From assembly GCA_018883785.1 (NCBI GenBank), contig JAHLFO010000009.1, positions 1 through 58,920 on the forward strand: a stretch of DNA of 58,920 nucleotides. The letters run 5' to 3'. The translations under genes were made by a program, and so were the position numbers. The notes below the pieces were generated by a model. That model saw only the letters and a program-made list of their open reading frames with translations. It did not search any database and was not told the origin of the DNA. Below are positions 9,990 through 19,347 of this stretch, piece after piece (the first letter of the stretch is position 1; the number at the start of each line of letters is the position of its first letter). The DNA comes from Candidatus Bacteroides intestinipullorum. Its GTDB lineage: Bacteria; Bacteroidota; Bacteroidia; Bacteroidales; Bacteroidaceae.

Positions 9990-12248
9990 TTGAGACATTC
10001 ATTATACATAATTTTGTGGGTGTGCCTCCTGTTGCCTGTCACCCTGTGTGCCAAGAAGCGTCAAGCCGTCTTGCCTACAGATGTGCAGGAACTGAAGGCT
10101 GATTCATTGATGTCGCGTGTCATCTTCTTTGCGCCGATGTACGAAGAGGCTGTTTCTTCCTATAAAGCGAACCTCTACATCAAAGGCCGTATTGACATCC
10201 TTAAGCAGAACTTTTTGTTGCGTTTCTGGCCAGACATATTCCGTCTAAGGAAAGGCGTGCGGGAGTATATGATGGAAACGTATGGAGAGTTGAACTACAC
10301 CGCTCCGGACACGTATGACCAGCGCATCATGGCTACAATAGGCACTTCTTCTGACTTTTGGGAGATGGATCACCGTTTGCCAGAATATTTCCACGTCAAT
10401 GTTTATTCCAACACGCTCCTTAATGACAAGCTGATTTCCCCCTTGGCACTCAATGCGCCCAACTACTACCGCTATCGGCTGGACTCCATAGGCGGACCTC
10501 CGCACGACCGTACATTCAAGATTCACTTCATTCCTCGTACCAAGAGTTTCCAGCTGGTGGAAGGGCATGTCATCGTGAGCGATAATGTGTGGAGTATACG
10601 CGAGATGCACTTTTCCGGTCGCTCCGAGTGGTTCACTTTCCGCGTTCGGCTCCAGATGGGCGAGGTAGGCCGGGAAGATGAGTTTCTGCCTCTTGCTTGT
10701 GATTTGGAAGGGCGCTTTGGCTTGTTGGGCAACAAGTTGGAAGGCAAATATACGGCTTTGCTGGATTATAAGGAGATTACTCCCCGTTCGTCCGAAGTCG
10801 CCTCGCCTCGGAAGAAGCGGAACCGGTATGACCTGACGGAGTCCTATGTCTTGCGGTGTGACACGAATGCCTTGGTGCGGGATACCGCCACATTCAATGC
10901 ACTTCGTCCATTGCCGCTGTCCGAGAACGAGCGGGCATTGTACAGGAATTACTACCAAAGCTTGGACAGCGTACCCCGTCGCAAGCGCAAGCGGAGCAAG
11001 TCGCTGGAGTTCATGGGCCAGGTGGGGGATATGCTCATCAGTGACTATACCCTCAGGTTGAACAAGGTGGGGAGCGTCCGTTGCTCTCCGTTGGTCAATC
11101 CATTCTTGCTCAGCTATAGCGGTTCAAATGGTTTCTCTTATCGCCAGGAGTTCAAGTACAATCGTCTTTTTCCGGGAGACCGATTGCTGCGCATTGTGCC
11201 TAAAGTCGGTTACAACTTCACGCGTAAGGAGTTCTATTGGTCCTTGGATACAGATTTCGGCTATTTGCCCGAAAAACGTGCCTCCTTCCACATCAACATC
11301 GGCAATGGTAATCGAATCTACAATAGTCGTATTCTGGAGGATTTGAAAGCCATCCCTGATAGTGTCTTCGACTTCGATCAGATTCATTTAGATTACTTCA
11401 AGGACTTCTACTTCCGCCTGCGTCATACCTGGGAAATTGTCAACGGTCTGACATTGGATATAGGTCTCTCTATACATCGGCGCACCGAGGTTGAACGGAG
11501 CAAGTTCCAGTTCATCTATCCGGAAACTCCGCCGGTCAAATCGGTAGGCGAGGCACAAGATCCGGCAGAATTTCCCGTCATTCCCGCATTTGATCCAGAA
11601 TTGCTCAACCGCTTCCGCCATTCCTATAACAGCTTTGCCCCACGTATCGCCTTGGAATGGACACCGGGACAATATTACTACATGGATGGCAAACGCAAGG
11701 TAAATTTATATTCCCATTACCCGACCATTTCTGTGGACTGGGAGCGGGGTATCGGAGGTGTCTTGCCAAACTCCGGGTCATACGAACGCATCGAGGTGGA
11801 TTACCAGCACAAAATAGCCTTGCGTCCGATGCACACCTTATATTATAGGATGGGTTGGGGTAAGTTCACTAAGCAAGGCGATATTTACTTTGTGGACTTC
11901 GCCAACTTGTCTCGCCACAATCTGCCTGTGGGTTGGAACGATGAAATAGGCGGTGTGTTTCAGTTGCTTGACGGGCGGTGGTATAATGCTTCGCGCGAAT
12001 ATGTGCGTGGCCACATCATGTATGAGGCGCCTTTCCTCATACTTCCACATCTGATGAAATATACGCAGTATGTCTTGAATGAGCGCATCTATCTTAACGC
12101 TTTGGCCATGCCCCACCTGAAGCCTTATCTTGAGGCTGGCTATGGCATCGGCACGCATGTGTTCGACTTCGGGGTGTTTGTCAGCTTTGCCAATTGGAAA
12201 TATCAGGAGATCGGGTGTAAATTCACCTTTGAGCTGTTCAACCGCTGA
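9990..12248 (+). CDS. DUF5686 family outer-membrane protein
   Basis: Predicted outer-membrane beta-barrel protein of unknown function. I place the start at TTG 9990: it gives a proper signal peptide (RHSLYIILWVCLLLPVTLCA, then KKRQA) and lies 32 bp after a -7 box, whereas the ATG at 9876 adds 38 poor-quality residues and runs through the promoter. The 752-residue product has an N-terminal helical/beta region with the family pattern RDWF-like RLRKGVREYMMETYGELNY, and a C-terminal half rich in alternating aromatic strands ending in FELFNR. Many family members carry an N-terminal carboxypeptidase regulatory-like domain, which is absent here. It ends 16 bp from a convergent acyltransferase. Confidence 0.8.
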   Translation: MRHSLYIILWVCLLLPVTLCAKKRQAVLPTDVQELKADSLMSRVIFFAPMYEEAVSSYKANLYIKGRIDILKQNFLLRFWPDIFRLRKGVREYMMETYGELNYTAPDTYDQRIMATIGTSSDFWEMDHRLPEYFHVNVYSNTLLNDKLISPLALNAPNYYRYRLDSIGGPPHDRTFKIHFIPRTKSFQLVEGHVIVSDNVWSIREMHFSGRSEWFTFRVRLQMGEVGREDEFLPLACDLEGRFGLLGNKLEGKYTALLDYKEITPRSSEVASPRKKRNRYDLTESYVLRCDTNALVRDTATFNALRPLPLSENERALYRNYYQSLDSVPRRKRKRSKSLEFMGQVGDMLISDYTLRLNKVGSVRCSPLVNPFLLSYSGSNGFSYRQEFKYNRLFPGDRLLRIVPKVGYNFTRKEFYWSLDTDFGYLPEKRASFHINIGNGNRIYNSRILEDLKAIPDSVFDFDQIHLDYFKDFYFRLRHTWEIVNGLTLDIGLSIHRRTEVERSKFQFIYPETPPVKSVGEAQDPAEFPVIPAFDPELLNRFRHSYNSFAPRIALEWTPGQYYYMDGKRKVNLYSHYPTISVDWERGIGGVLPNSGSYERIEVDYQHKIALRPMHTLYYRMGWGKFTKQGDIYFVDFANLSRHNLPVGWNDEIGGVFQLLDGRWYNASREYVRGHIMYEAPFLILPHLMKYTQYVLNERIYLNALAMPHLKPYLEAGYGIGTHVFDFGVFVSFANWKYQEIGCKFTFELFNR

Positions 12249-12264
12249 ACGGGTTGTTCTTTCC

Positions 12265-13248
12265 TTATTGGTAGAGCCAGCTGAGCAACCTGTTGAGCCA
12301 CTGCCACTTCAGGCGGAACCAGCGACGCGTACTGATTTGTCTGCCTCCAAAGCGTAAGACAAATTCCCGGTAGCCGTGATGGTGGAAAGGAAGCCCTACA
12401 TCCATAAATTCCAAGTGGCGGTATCCACGTCGCTTGGCATCTACCAGTGCATACCACACGGCCAGTATCCCCGGATACTGTAGGGCATACGTCTTGCGCA
12501 TTCCGCCAGAAAACCACAGGTAGGCGTTGGTACCGGAGTAGATGCAGGCGCTGCCCCCTATGATACGTCCGCGATAGGTGACAATGAAGATCCGGCTATG
12601 TTCGCCATCGGTGAGCCAGCGTTCCATCTCGCGGAAAAAGCGCATGCTGGGGAAGTGGCGTCGCACCTTGAAGGAGTAAACTCGGTGCAGCATCCGGGCA
12701 AAGGATTGTATTTCGGTAGGGTCGTGCGTCTCGCGCACTTCGGCTCCGTTCTTCAGCCCTTTGCGGATTTGGCGCAGGCGAGACGGACTAAACCGCTTCT
12801 CAGGCAACTGAGGCGCATGGAGGGAATTGCGCACCCTCAGCCAGTTAATAGGGAAATAGCCTTGCTGGCGGAAGAAGCGGTAACCGAATTTTGCATCGTC
12901 CAAATTGCGGAATTCGATGAGGAAAGACCGGCGCGCTGCCTCCTTCGTGAGCCGGGACAGGAGAGCTTCAAAGACAGATTCCCGTTCATCAGAAGTGCAA
13001 AAGTATTCGCCTGTGCCATAGACTTCGCAGCGTTGGATGAGGGCAGGGGGAGTGAGCCGGACACTTCGGCGGATGACGCCTAATAGCTTCCCTCTGATGC
13101 ATCCGTCTTCGTGGGCCACGATCAACAGGGGATTGTATCCGGGCGTGGCCTCGTACAGGCGGAACAGCTCAGTGGAATGGAAGAGATCGGTCCCGGGCAA
13201 GTCGGGGATCTGGCTCTTGGCTTGATATAAGGTGACAAGTAAAGGCAT
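12265..13248 (-). CDS. GNAT/FemAB-like acyltransferase
   Basis: Cytoplasmic protein of 327 residues that looks like a double GNAT-fold acyltransferase of the FemAB / acetyltransferase-6 type; donor and acceptor are unknown. Visible features are a first half with LIEFRNLDDAKFGYRF (about 115-130) and a second with RIFIVTYRGRIIGGSACIYS (about 215-235) followed by WFSGGM and LEFMDVGLP, where the acyl-group pocket is expected. The ATG at 13248 was chosen because a -7 box ends only 6 bp upstream; the longer frame would overlap the divergent promoter. The message would be almost leaderless. Confidence 0.75.
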   Translation of the reverse strand: MPLLVTLYQAKSQIPDLPGTDLFHSTELFRLYEATPGYNPLLIVAHEDGCIRGKLLGVIRRSVRLTPPALIQRCEVYGTGEYFCTSDERESVFEALLSRLTKEAARRSFLIEFRNLDDAKFGYRFFRQQGYFPINWLRVRNSLHAPQLPEKRFSPSRLRQIRKGLKNGAEVRETHDPTEIQSFARMLHRVYSFKVRRHFPSMRFFREMERWLTDGEHSRIFIVTYRGRIIGGSACIYSGTNAYLWFSGGMRKTYALQYPGILAVWYALVDAKRRGYRHLEFMDVGLPFHHHGYREFVLRFGGRQISTRRWFRLKWQWLNRLLSWLYQ

Positions 13249-13254
13249 CGGGCA

Positions 13255-13262
13255 CAAATATA
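13255..13262 (-). promoter_or_regulatory. Predicted -7 box of the acyltransferase gene
   Basis: The minus strand reads TATATTTG, ending 6 bp before the ATG at 13248, so transcription would begin at or just before the start codon. Confidence 0.55.
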
Positions 13263-13283
13263 GGAATAATCCATGACTTTCAT

Positions 13284-13291
13284 TATCTTTG
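13284..13291 (+). promoter_or_regulatory. Predicted -7 box of the nitroreductase operon
   Basis: TATCTTTG, 26 bp before the ATG at 13318. It is 21 bp from the divergent -7 box at 13255-13262, so the two promoters are almost back to back. Confidence 0.6.
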
Positions 13292-13317
13292 CATCCAATT
13301 TTATCTCCAAGAAAGAA

Positions 13318-13863
13318 ATGGAAAGTTTCAGTCAACTTATCAAACTACGCCGTAGCATGCGGCAATACACCGGCGAGGAGCTGACCCAAGAGCAGGTGGT
13401 CGCTTTAATGCGGGCTGCACTGATGGCTCCTTCGTCGAAGCGGAGTAACCCGTGGCAGTTTATTGTGGTGGATGATAAAGAGCTTTTGCGCAAACTCTCC
13501 CTCTGCAAGGCGCAGGCTTCGCAGTTCATAGCAGATGCCGCCCTGGCCATAGTGGTGGCAGCCGATCCACTGGCCAGCGATGTATGGATAGAGGATGGCG
13601 CCATCGCTGCAGCTTACTTGCAATTGCAAGCCGAAGATTTGGACTTGGGTAGCTGTTGGGTGCAGGTACGCGAGCGTTTCACCGCCTCGGGACAGTCCTC
13701 CAATGACTATGTGCACGAAGTGCTCAGCCTGCCGCTTCCTCTCCAAGTGCTCTGTATCATCGCCATCGGTCACAAGGGGATGCAGCGCAGGCCCTTCAAT
13801 GAGGACAACCTCCAATGGGAGAAGGTGCACCTGAACGCTTGGACAGAAGGAGGTGAGCCGTGA
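13318..13863 (+). CDS. Nitroreductase family FMN oxidoreductase
   Basis: Cytoplasmic FMN-dependent, NAD(P)H-using reductase of 181 residues; physiological substrate unknown. The N-terminal LIKLRRSMRQYTGEELTQEQ (FMN phosphate-binding R-R-S), PSSKRSNPWQF (about 37-47) and AAYLQLQAEDLDLGSCWVQV (about 99-118) are family motifs. The start at 13318 was preferred over an ATG 45 bp upstream because that one precedes the -7 box. First gene of a run with overlapping junctions: its TGA overlaps the GTG of the next gene. Shared expression with the downstream dehydrogenase-like and phosphatase genes is likely. Confidence 0.87.
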   Translation: MESFSQLIKLRRSMRQYTGEELTQEQVVALMRAALMAPSSKRSNPWQFIVVDDKELLRKLSLCKAQASQFIADAALAIVVAADPLASDVWIEDGAIAAAYLQLQAEDLDLGSCWVQVRERFTASGQSSNDYVHEVLSLPLPLQVLCIIAIGHKGMQRRPFNEDNLQWEKVHLNAWTEGGEP

Positions 13864-14651
13864 AACGCAGTATAGAAGACACTTCCATCGTGATAGTAGG
13901 CGCAGGCAATGTCGGGACACATCTGGCCCGCGCCTTCTACCGTAAGGGATTCCGCATTCTGCAAGTCTACAGCCGCACGCCTGAGGCGGCTCGTGCATTA
14001 GCTCAAGAGGTAGAGGCCGACCCGGTTACCGACTTGGAAGCTTTGACTCCCCAAGCCCGCCTCTTCATGGTGGCCTTGACCGATGATGCCCTCATCCGGC
14101 TCATACCGCAGATGATCGCAGGGCGCGAGAATGCATTGTGGGTACATACCGCTGGCAGTGTGCCCATGGAGGTCTGGGCCGGACATGCAGGCCGGTACGG
14201 TGTGTTTTACCCCATGCAGACTTTTAGCAAACGGCGGGAGGTGGATTTCCGTCAAGTTCCCATCTTTATCGAGGGATGCGACCGCGAATGCGCCGACTTG
14301 CTCCATGCCGTAGCAGCTGCCCTCAGTACGAAGGTCTACGAAGCTACGTCGGAGCAACGGCGTTACCTGCACTTGGGTGCGGTATTGGCCTGTAATTTTG
14401 CTAACCACCTTTACACACTGGCGTCCGACTTGCTGGTGCGTCACGACTTGCCCTTCGACGCGCTCTTGCCTTTGATAGACGAGACCGCACGCAAGGTACA
14501 CGAGTTGCCCCCGCGCGAAGCGCAGACGGGGCCTGCCGCGCGTGGCGACCATAGTGTCATGGACGAGCACCTGCGGCTTCTGGCCAATGAACCTTATCTC
14601 TCTCAGGTATATACGTTGTTGTCCCGGGGGATTGAAGGAGGGCGGCCATGA
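13860..14651 (+). CDS. Rossmann-fold DUF2520 oxidoreductase
   Basis: Predicted NAD(P)-binding protein of 263 residues related to pyrroline-5-carboxylate and F420-dependent reductases; its reaction is not established. [14 protein letters not shown] (about 10-23) is the dinucleotide-binding Gly motif; [11 protein letters not shown] and [11 protein letters not shown] (about 95-122) and the C-terminal helical DUF2520 domain ([16 protein letters not shown]) match the family. It starts with GTG, overlapping the nitroreductase stop by 4 bp (GTGA), and ends with an ATGA overlap into the phosphatase, so the three are translationally coupled. Confidence 0.85.
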   Translation: MKRSIEDTSIVIVGAGNVGTHLARAFYRKGFRILQVYSRTPEAARALAQEVEADPVTDLEALTPQARLFMVALTDDALIRLIPQMIAGRENALWVHTAGSVPMEVWAGHAGRYGVFYPMQTFSKRREVDFRQVPIFIEGCDRECADLLHAVAAALSTKVYEATSEQRRYLHLGAVLACNFANHLYTLASDLLVRHDLPFDALLPLIDETARKVHELPPREAQTGPAARGDHSVMDEHLRLLANEPYLSQVYTLLSRGIEGGRP

Positions 14652-15178
14652 GCACCATCAATTATGACCTCTGCCGTGTCCGCGCCCTCTTGTTTGACGT
14701 GGACGGGGTTCTCTCCGCCTCCGTTGTCCCCATGGCTCCCGACGGCGGGCCTCTCCGCACGGTCAATGTCAAGGATGGCTATGCCCTGCAACTGGCCCTG
14801 CTCAGGCAGCTGCATGTGGGCATCCTGAGCGGGGGGCGGGGAGAAGCTCTCCGGCAGCGTTTCCATACCCTCGGTTTCGACTCGAGGGATGTTTACTTGG
14901 GTTCGTCCGTGAAGCTCGGGGACTACCGTGACTTCCTTCAGCGTCATGAGCTGAGCGAGGACGAGGTAGCCTATATGGGCGATGACTTGCCGGACATCCC
15001 CGTGCTCCGGCGCTGCGGTCTGCCCTGTTGTCCCCGTGACGCGGTGCCCGACGTGAAGCGCGTATGTAGATATATTTCGCACGCGGATGGCGGTCACGGA
15101 TGTGCCCGCGACCTCATCGAGCAGGTGCTCCGTGCACAGGGCCATTGGCCTTCGGACGAGGAGGAACTGCGTTGGTAG
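14648..15178 (+). CDS. KdsC-like HAD phosphatase
   Basis: HAD-superfamily hydrolase (176 residues) similar to 3-deoxy-D-manno-octulosonate 8-phosphate phosphatase, the step that releases KDO for lipid A core. Motif I is [10 protein letters not shown] (Asp17, Asp19), followed by [10 protein letters not shown], motif II LSGGRG, motif III Lys in SSVKLGDY and motif [13 protein letters not shown]. There is no cap domain, as in KdsC. The ATG overlaps the preceding stop (ATGA). Function is by motif; the family also contains other sugar phosphatases. The C-terminus is highly charged (DEEELRW). Confidence 0.82.
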   Translation: MSTINYDLCRVRALLFDVDGVLSASVVPMAPDGGPLRTVNVKDGYALQLALLRQLHVGILSGGRGEALRQRFHTLGFDSRDVYLGSSVKLGDYRDFLQRHELSEDEVAYMGDDLPDIPVLRRCGLPCCPRDAVPDVKRVCRYISHADGGHGCARDLIEQVLRAQGHWPSDEEELRW

Positions 15179-15265
15179 CCAATCCAAGAATCATGCCGTC
15201 AGGGTTGACGCATCATAATGATATTGGCAATCCAAGCATGTGTCGGCTGGGACTTGCCCCGTGTG

Positions 15266-15350
15266 TTCCGGGAATGGTACGGAATGATTCCGGGAATGGT
15301 ACGGAACTATTCCGGGAATGGTACGGAATGATTCCCGGGCTGGTGCCGTA
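15266..15350. repeat. 3.8 tandem 22-bp repeats between the KdsC-like gene and maf
   Basis: Units beginning TTCCGGGAATGGTACGGAA start at 15266, 15288 and 15310, with a degraded fourth at 15332. Copies 1-3 differ at two positions only. GGAATGATTCC and ATTCCGGGAAT inside the array are palindromes. Confidence 0.9.
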
Positions 15351-15413
15351 TGGTATATGGATGAGGCTGGGCTGATGCGTCAGAAAGGATATTGATTATT
15401 AGTTTAGATACCT

Positions 15414-16004
15414 ATGCTTGACAATTTGAAAAACTATCGAATCGTCCTTGCGAGCCAGTCGCCCCGCCGCAAGGAACTCTTGGCGGGACTGGGGTTGGAG
15501 TATGAAACGCGCGTCTTGCCTGATGTGGACGAGTCGTTTCCTCCGGAGCTGACCGGTGGCGACATCCCGATGTACATCGCTCGTGAGAAAGCGGAAGCCT
15601 ATCGCCCGTCCCTTAGCGCGGATGAATTGCTGATCACGGCGGACACCATAGTCTGGTTGGGAGGTACCGTGCTGGGCAAGCCTGTGGACCGGGACGATGC
15701 CCTCAGGATGCTGGGACTTCTGTCCGGGCGAACACACGAGGTCTATACTGGTGTATGTCTAACCACTATCCGTTGGCAACACACCTTCACGGCCCGTACC
15801 GAAGTGAGGTTCTGTTCGCTGGATGAGGAGGAAATCACATGGTATGTGGACCGTTACCGCCCCTTTGACAAAGCCGGGGCCTACGGCGTGCAGGAGTGGA
15901 TTGGCTACGTGGGGGTGGAACACATCGCGGGCAGCTACTTCAATATCATGGGTCTGCCCGTGCAACGGTTGTACAGGGAATTGAAGAAGATGCCCGCCTT
16001 GTAG
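15414..16004 (+). CDS. maf: Maf-family nucleoside triphosphate pyrophosphatase
   Basis: Cytoplasmic house-cleaning enzyme that hydrolyses dTTP, UTP or modified NTPs to the monophosphate and has been linked to control of septum formation. The 196 residues include VLASQSPRRKELLAGLG (about 11-27), ITADTIVWLGG with the catalytic Asp (about 73-83), LGKPVDRDDALRML and the C-terminal YFNIMGLPVQRLY. It follows the KdsC-like gene on the same strand after a 235-bp gap that holds a repeat array; I see no clear promoter there. Adjacent placement of these two genes is familiar from other Bacteroides genomes (from memory). Confidence 0.92.
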   Translation: MLDNLKNYRIVLASQSPRRKELLAGLGLEYETRVLPDVDESFPPELTGGDIPMYIAREKAEAYRPSLSADELLITADTIVWLGGTVLGKPVDRDDALRMLGLLSGRTHEVYTGVCLTTIRWQHTFTARTEVRFCSLDEEEITWYVDRYRPFDKAGAYGVQEWIGYVGVEHIAGSYFNIMGLPVQRLYRELKKMPAL

Positions 16005-16018
16005 CAAGAGCGGGCATC
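15989..16018. terminator. Hairpin between convergent maf and TPR genes
   Basis: GATGCCCGC (15989-15997) pairs perfectly with GCGGGCATC (16010-16018) over a 12-nt loop. It spans the maf stop codon and sits between two convergent genes; no U tract, so termination is inferred from position. Confidence 0.5.
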
Positions 16019-16027
16019 GGCGCAGGG

Positions 16028-18217
16028 TCAGAGCGCCTCGTCGGCGATGAGCAGCAGGTCGTTGTAGGTCACGCCGTAGCTTTCCAGTTCTGTAAGGTCG
16101 TCCAGCAGTGCTTCGCGGAATTCAGTTCGGTCGCCGAATTTGTCTGCGGCATGCCGGTAGAGCAATATGGCATTTGCCGGAATGTCCGACACGAGGGCTA
16201 CGTGACCCGCATTCAGCCAGTCCCTGGCGGTCTTCTCTTTGTCGGGGATGCGGTCGTAGTATTTGGCTGCCGTGTCCCATCGTTCCAGTTTGAAGGCGCA
16301 CCAGGCGATGCCCCGCCAGGCGCGGATGCTGTGCTCCTCTGCCAGGTCCAGGCGGAAGTAGCGGTCCATCGCCTCTTTGTATTCCTCCAGGTCTGCCAGG
16401 CAGTTGGCTATCTGGTAGAGCACGCCCCGGTTGCCGGGTTGTATCGCGTCCGCCTGCTCGTAGTAGGCCAGTGCTTCTTTGTATCTTTCCGTCATGCGGC
16501 AGCAGGTGCCTAAGTGGCGCAGGATCCAAGCATTGCCATGGGCCAGAAGGTCGGCTTTCTCGTAGTACCTGAGAGCCTGTCCATAGTACTTCTGCTTTTG
16601 CAGGCAGAATCCCGCTTTTTCGTAGTCTTCGTTCGATGGGGGCAGCGTGTTGGTCAGGTCTTTGTAGATGTCGCCTGCTTCCTTCCATCGCTGTTCGCTG
16701 AGGAAGAGGTCGGCAATCTCCCGCTTCAGCTCAGGACGGTTCAGGACAATTCTCAGCACAGGGTTGGCATAGAGGTCGATGCTTTCGCGGAAGGGGTCGG
16801 CGAACTGTCCCTTGTAGCGGCTGATTTTGAAGAAACGGTAGAGATCTTGCAGGTAGCGGTTGCTGATGGTTTGAGGCTGGCAGGCGAAGCGGCGCAGTTT
16901 GTCCAGATGTTCGTTGTCTTCCAGCCCGTCCAAAGCTTCCTGGCTCAGCTGAGCAAACATTAGGTCCCGTTGTGCCTGAGGCAAGTGTTGCAGCATGAAG
17001 GTCAACGAATACTTGTCACTGTCGCAGAGAGCGCCTACCTCGAAGAATAAGCTGAGCTTCTTTTGGAACGTCCCGCTTTGGCGTAATTCGGCGGGGATGG
17101 CTGAGTGCTCCAAGTCGAAGGGGCGGAACCAGTTGGGTAAGTCGTTGAAAAACGGATGGGACTTCAGAGGGGCAAAGGTACTCATGTAGATGTCTTTCCC
17201 TTGCATTTGCAGGTCGTTCATCTCACGGATCTTATCGTTCAGTCCCAAGCGGTCCAAGGCTTCAGCCCAGTCAGGGACATCGCCTTCATACTCATCCTCC
17301 AGGCTTTGCTTGAGTTTGCGGAAGAGGTCTTTATTCTGTAGCATGGTGGGCAAGATTTCCTCCTGCATCTTGCGGTTGATGCTGTCCGTTTCGCGGCAAC
17401 GTAGCAGTTGGAGGTAAACGGTATTCAGCCGCTTTCCTAACCCGTATTCGGCGGCGTGTTTGCGGATGGTTTCCGTCAGGTCTGGGTATAGGTATACCCG
17501 GTCGCCATGTTGCAGCAAGGCCAAGGCTACGCCAACGAGGGCACGCTCGCAATATTCAACCTCGAATGATACGCTGGCTCGCAGCAACCATTGCATCTTT
17601 TTAGGGTCAAACCACTGGAGCAGGCTCATGCTTACTGCGCTCACCAGTAGGCTGATGTCGTGGGTGGCCACGATGTTCGATTCTAGCCACAAGTCGGCTT
17701 GATCCACCTGTTCGTCGGTCCACGGGTCGCTTGTCCAGACGTTGATGAATAGACGGCGCGATGCAGCTTCATGTCGTCTGCGCAGGTCATCGGGGATGAC
17801 GTTGTTGTGTGGGGGCAGTTGGCAGAGGTCGATGTCGTCGACTATGCTTTCCAGTTCGGCCAGCTGCTCTTTCAGGTTGGGCTCGGGCGGCAAGAGTGCT
17901 TGTGTCCGTCTTGTCTCGTGGTAGTAGTGAGACGAGACTTTGTCCAGTAGCAGAATGCGTGCCCGATCGGCGATTTCCCACAAGTCTGTGCGCAGACGCA
18001 GGTAGAGGTTCTCTCGCTGTGGATCGCTAATGCCTTGGCGCATATAGTCCAGCATGTAGTTGTAGGAGGTCCGGTTCTGTTCCAGTTGATTAGTCAGAGT
18101 CCAGTAACTGCATAAGTTCACTAGGGCTTCGGCTTGCGTCTGAGCTTCTTTTAGCCGACTCTGTTGCAGCAGGTTGACGATACTGCCGTGCATCTGGTTG
18201 ATGTTATTTACGTTCAT
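16028..18217 (-). CDS. Large tetratricopeptide-repeat protein
   Basis: A 729-residue protein of unknown role. No signal peptide or membrane segment is visible from the ATG at 18217, so it is probably cytoplasmic. The first 500 residues are helical with no recognised domain. The last 200 contain at least four TPR-like units (for example YGQALRYYEKADLLA, YKEALAYYEQADAIQP, YKEAMDRYFRLDLA, WDTAAKYYDRIP), which usually hold partner proteins. It lies 23 bp after the porin gene and is probably co-transcribed. A longer in-frame start (18349) would overlap the end of the porin, so it was rejected. Confidence 0.78.
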   Translation of the reverse strand: MNVNNINQMHGSIVNLLQQSRLKEAQTQAEALVNLCSYWTLTNQLEQNRTSYNYMLDYMRQGISDPQRENLYLRLRTDLWEIADRARILLLDKVSSHYYHETRRTQALLPPEPNLKEQLAELESIVDDIDLCQLPPHNNVIPDDLRRRHEAASRRLFINVWTSDPWTDEQVDQADLWLESNIVATHDISLLVSAVSMSLLQWFDPKKMQWLLRASVSFEVEYCERALVGVALALLQHGDRVYLYPDLTETIRKHAAEYGLGKRLNTVYLQLLRCRETDSINRKMQEEILPTMLQNKDLFRKLKQSLEDEYEGDVPDWAEALDRLGLNDKIREMNDLQMQGKDIYMSTFAPLKSHPFFNDLPNWFRPFDLEHSAIPAELRQSGTFQKKLSLFFEVGALCDSDKYSLTFMLQHLPQAQRDLMFAQLSQEALDGLEDNEHLDKLRRFACQPQTISNRYLQDLYRFFKISRYKGQFADPFRESIDLYANPVLRIVLNRPELKREIADLFLSEQRWKEAGDIYKDLTNTLPPSNEDYEKAGFCLQKQKYYGQALRYYEKADLLAHGNAWILRHLGTCCRMTERYKEALAYYEQADAIQPGNRGVLYQIANCLADLEEYKEAMDRYFRLDLAEEHSIRAWRGIAWCAFKLERWDTAAKYYDRIPDKEKTARDWLNAGHVALVSDIPANAILLYRHAADKFGDRTEFREALLDDLTELESYGVTYNDLLLIADEAL

Positions 18218-18240
18218 AGGGGAGGAAATCAGGATGGATG

Positions 18241-19275
18241 TCAGAATCTTACTTGTATTTGGGTTTGCAACAGATTGGAGGATTCGCGCAGGTGCGGGTC
18301 GCGGTAGGTATATTGCAGTTGCAGACGGCATTTGGGGTAGAACCACCATTGCACGCCGGCCACGTAGTTGGTCTGACGGTCCTTCATCATCTGGTTGCGG
18401 TCGAAGTAGTCCACGGCGGCTATAACGTCAAACTTGGGCAGAACGTGTACAGAGGCTACGGCGTAGTAACCGTTGCTACGTACATTTCCGTCCTTACCGT
18501 GCAGGAATTCTGTGCGTATATCCACCGGACGAAATTTTAGCATAGCTCCTGCCGACCATCTGTTGCGGGTGTAATTGTCACCTACCTTGATGTCCGGGTT
18601 GACAGCCGATGTCCCTACAGCATGGCCTTTGCCTTTGACAAAAGTTCCGCCAATGGCCAACCAGGGAGTGGGATTGGCGATGAGTGTGCCGACGATGTCC
18701 TTTTGGTTATTGCCATCCTTTTTGTTGATTCCTTGGCCGTTCATTACCGCCAGCTTGTAGTTGAACAGTTTCCCGAACAGGTCTCCGTAGATCATCAGTC
18801 CAATGTCACGGCCTGCATTGCCTCCATATAGAGGGTCGCTGCTGTCATAGCCTGCCAGGTAGTTGGTTGCCTGCGAATAGACGTTGATCAGTTCTACGTT
18901 GCAAGGCGACATGGGGTTCTCAAAAGTAAACATAGTCTTGAATTCACCCAATCGTATACTCAGTTCTGGCAGGAACTTATACTCCGTGTAGACTTCCAGT
19001 ATGCGGCTGGTATTGGCAAAGTTGTAGGAAAAGTAGCACGACCAACGATCCGTGATTTTGCCTCGAAGCATTAGTATGGCTCGCTTCACTTCAAACGTGT
19101 TTGCTCGGGCTCCTTCCGTATCATCATAGGTGTAAGCTATTTGGGCATAACCCTCCACTGTCAATCGTTCCTTCAGGGTATTGACTACATTGTTCAGGTT
19201 GTTTTTCTTCTCTTGTGCGTAGAAAGGAACTGCTATGAGCAGGCATAGCAGGAGGGGGATAAGTTTTCTTTTCAT
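18241..19275 (-). CDS. Porin O/P family outer-membrane protein
   Basis: Outer-membrane beta-barrel of 344 residues related to phosphate-selective porins O and P. It has a signal peptide (KRKLIPLLLCLLIAVPFYAQ), then VEGYAQIAYTYDD and FEVKRAILMLRGKITDRWSC (the family's first strands), RLGEFKTMFTFENPMSP, and a C-terminal strand ending LLQTQIQVRF with the terminal Phe typical of barrel proteins. Substrate is unknown: phosphate use is established only for some Pseudomonas members. The ATG at 19275 gives the best signal peptide. Followed closely by the TPR gene. Confidence 0.85.
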   Translation of the reverse strand: MKRKLIPLLLCLLIAVPFYAQEKKNNLNNVVNTLKERLTVEGYAQIAYTYDDTEGARANTFEVKRAILMLRGKITDRWSCYFSYNFANTSRILEVYTEYKFLPELSIRLGEFKTMFTFENPMSPCNVELINVYSQATNYLAGYDSSDPLYGGNAGRDIGLMIYGDLFGKLFNYKLAVMNGQGINKKDGNNQKDIVGTLIANPTPWLAIGGTFVKGKGHAVGTSAVNPDIKVGDNYTRNRWSAGAMLKFRPVDIRTEFLHGKDGNVRSNGYYAVASVHVLPKFDVIAAVDYFDRNQMMKDRQTNYVAGVQWWFYPKCRLQLQYTYRDPHLRESSNLLQTQIQVRF

Positions 19276-19286
19276 ATTATAGGGCA

Positions 19287-19330
19287 TAAAAACAAAGGCA
19301 ACCCGCACTTCGCGTCGGATTGCCTTTGGG
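19287..19330 (-). terminator. Rho-independent terminator of pgk
   Basis: On the minus strand AAAGGCAA and TTGCCTTT pair (8 bp) around an 18-nt loop that can form further short pairs, followed by GTTTTT. It starts about 18 bp after the pgk stop. Confidence 0.75.
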
Positions 19331-19347
19331 TTAAATGATAGCAATGC

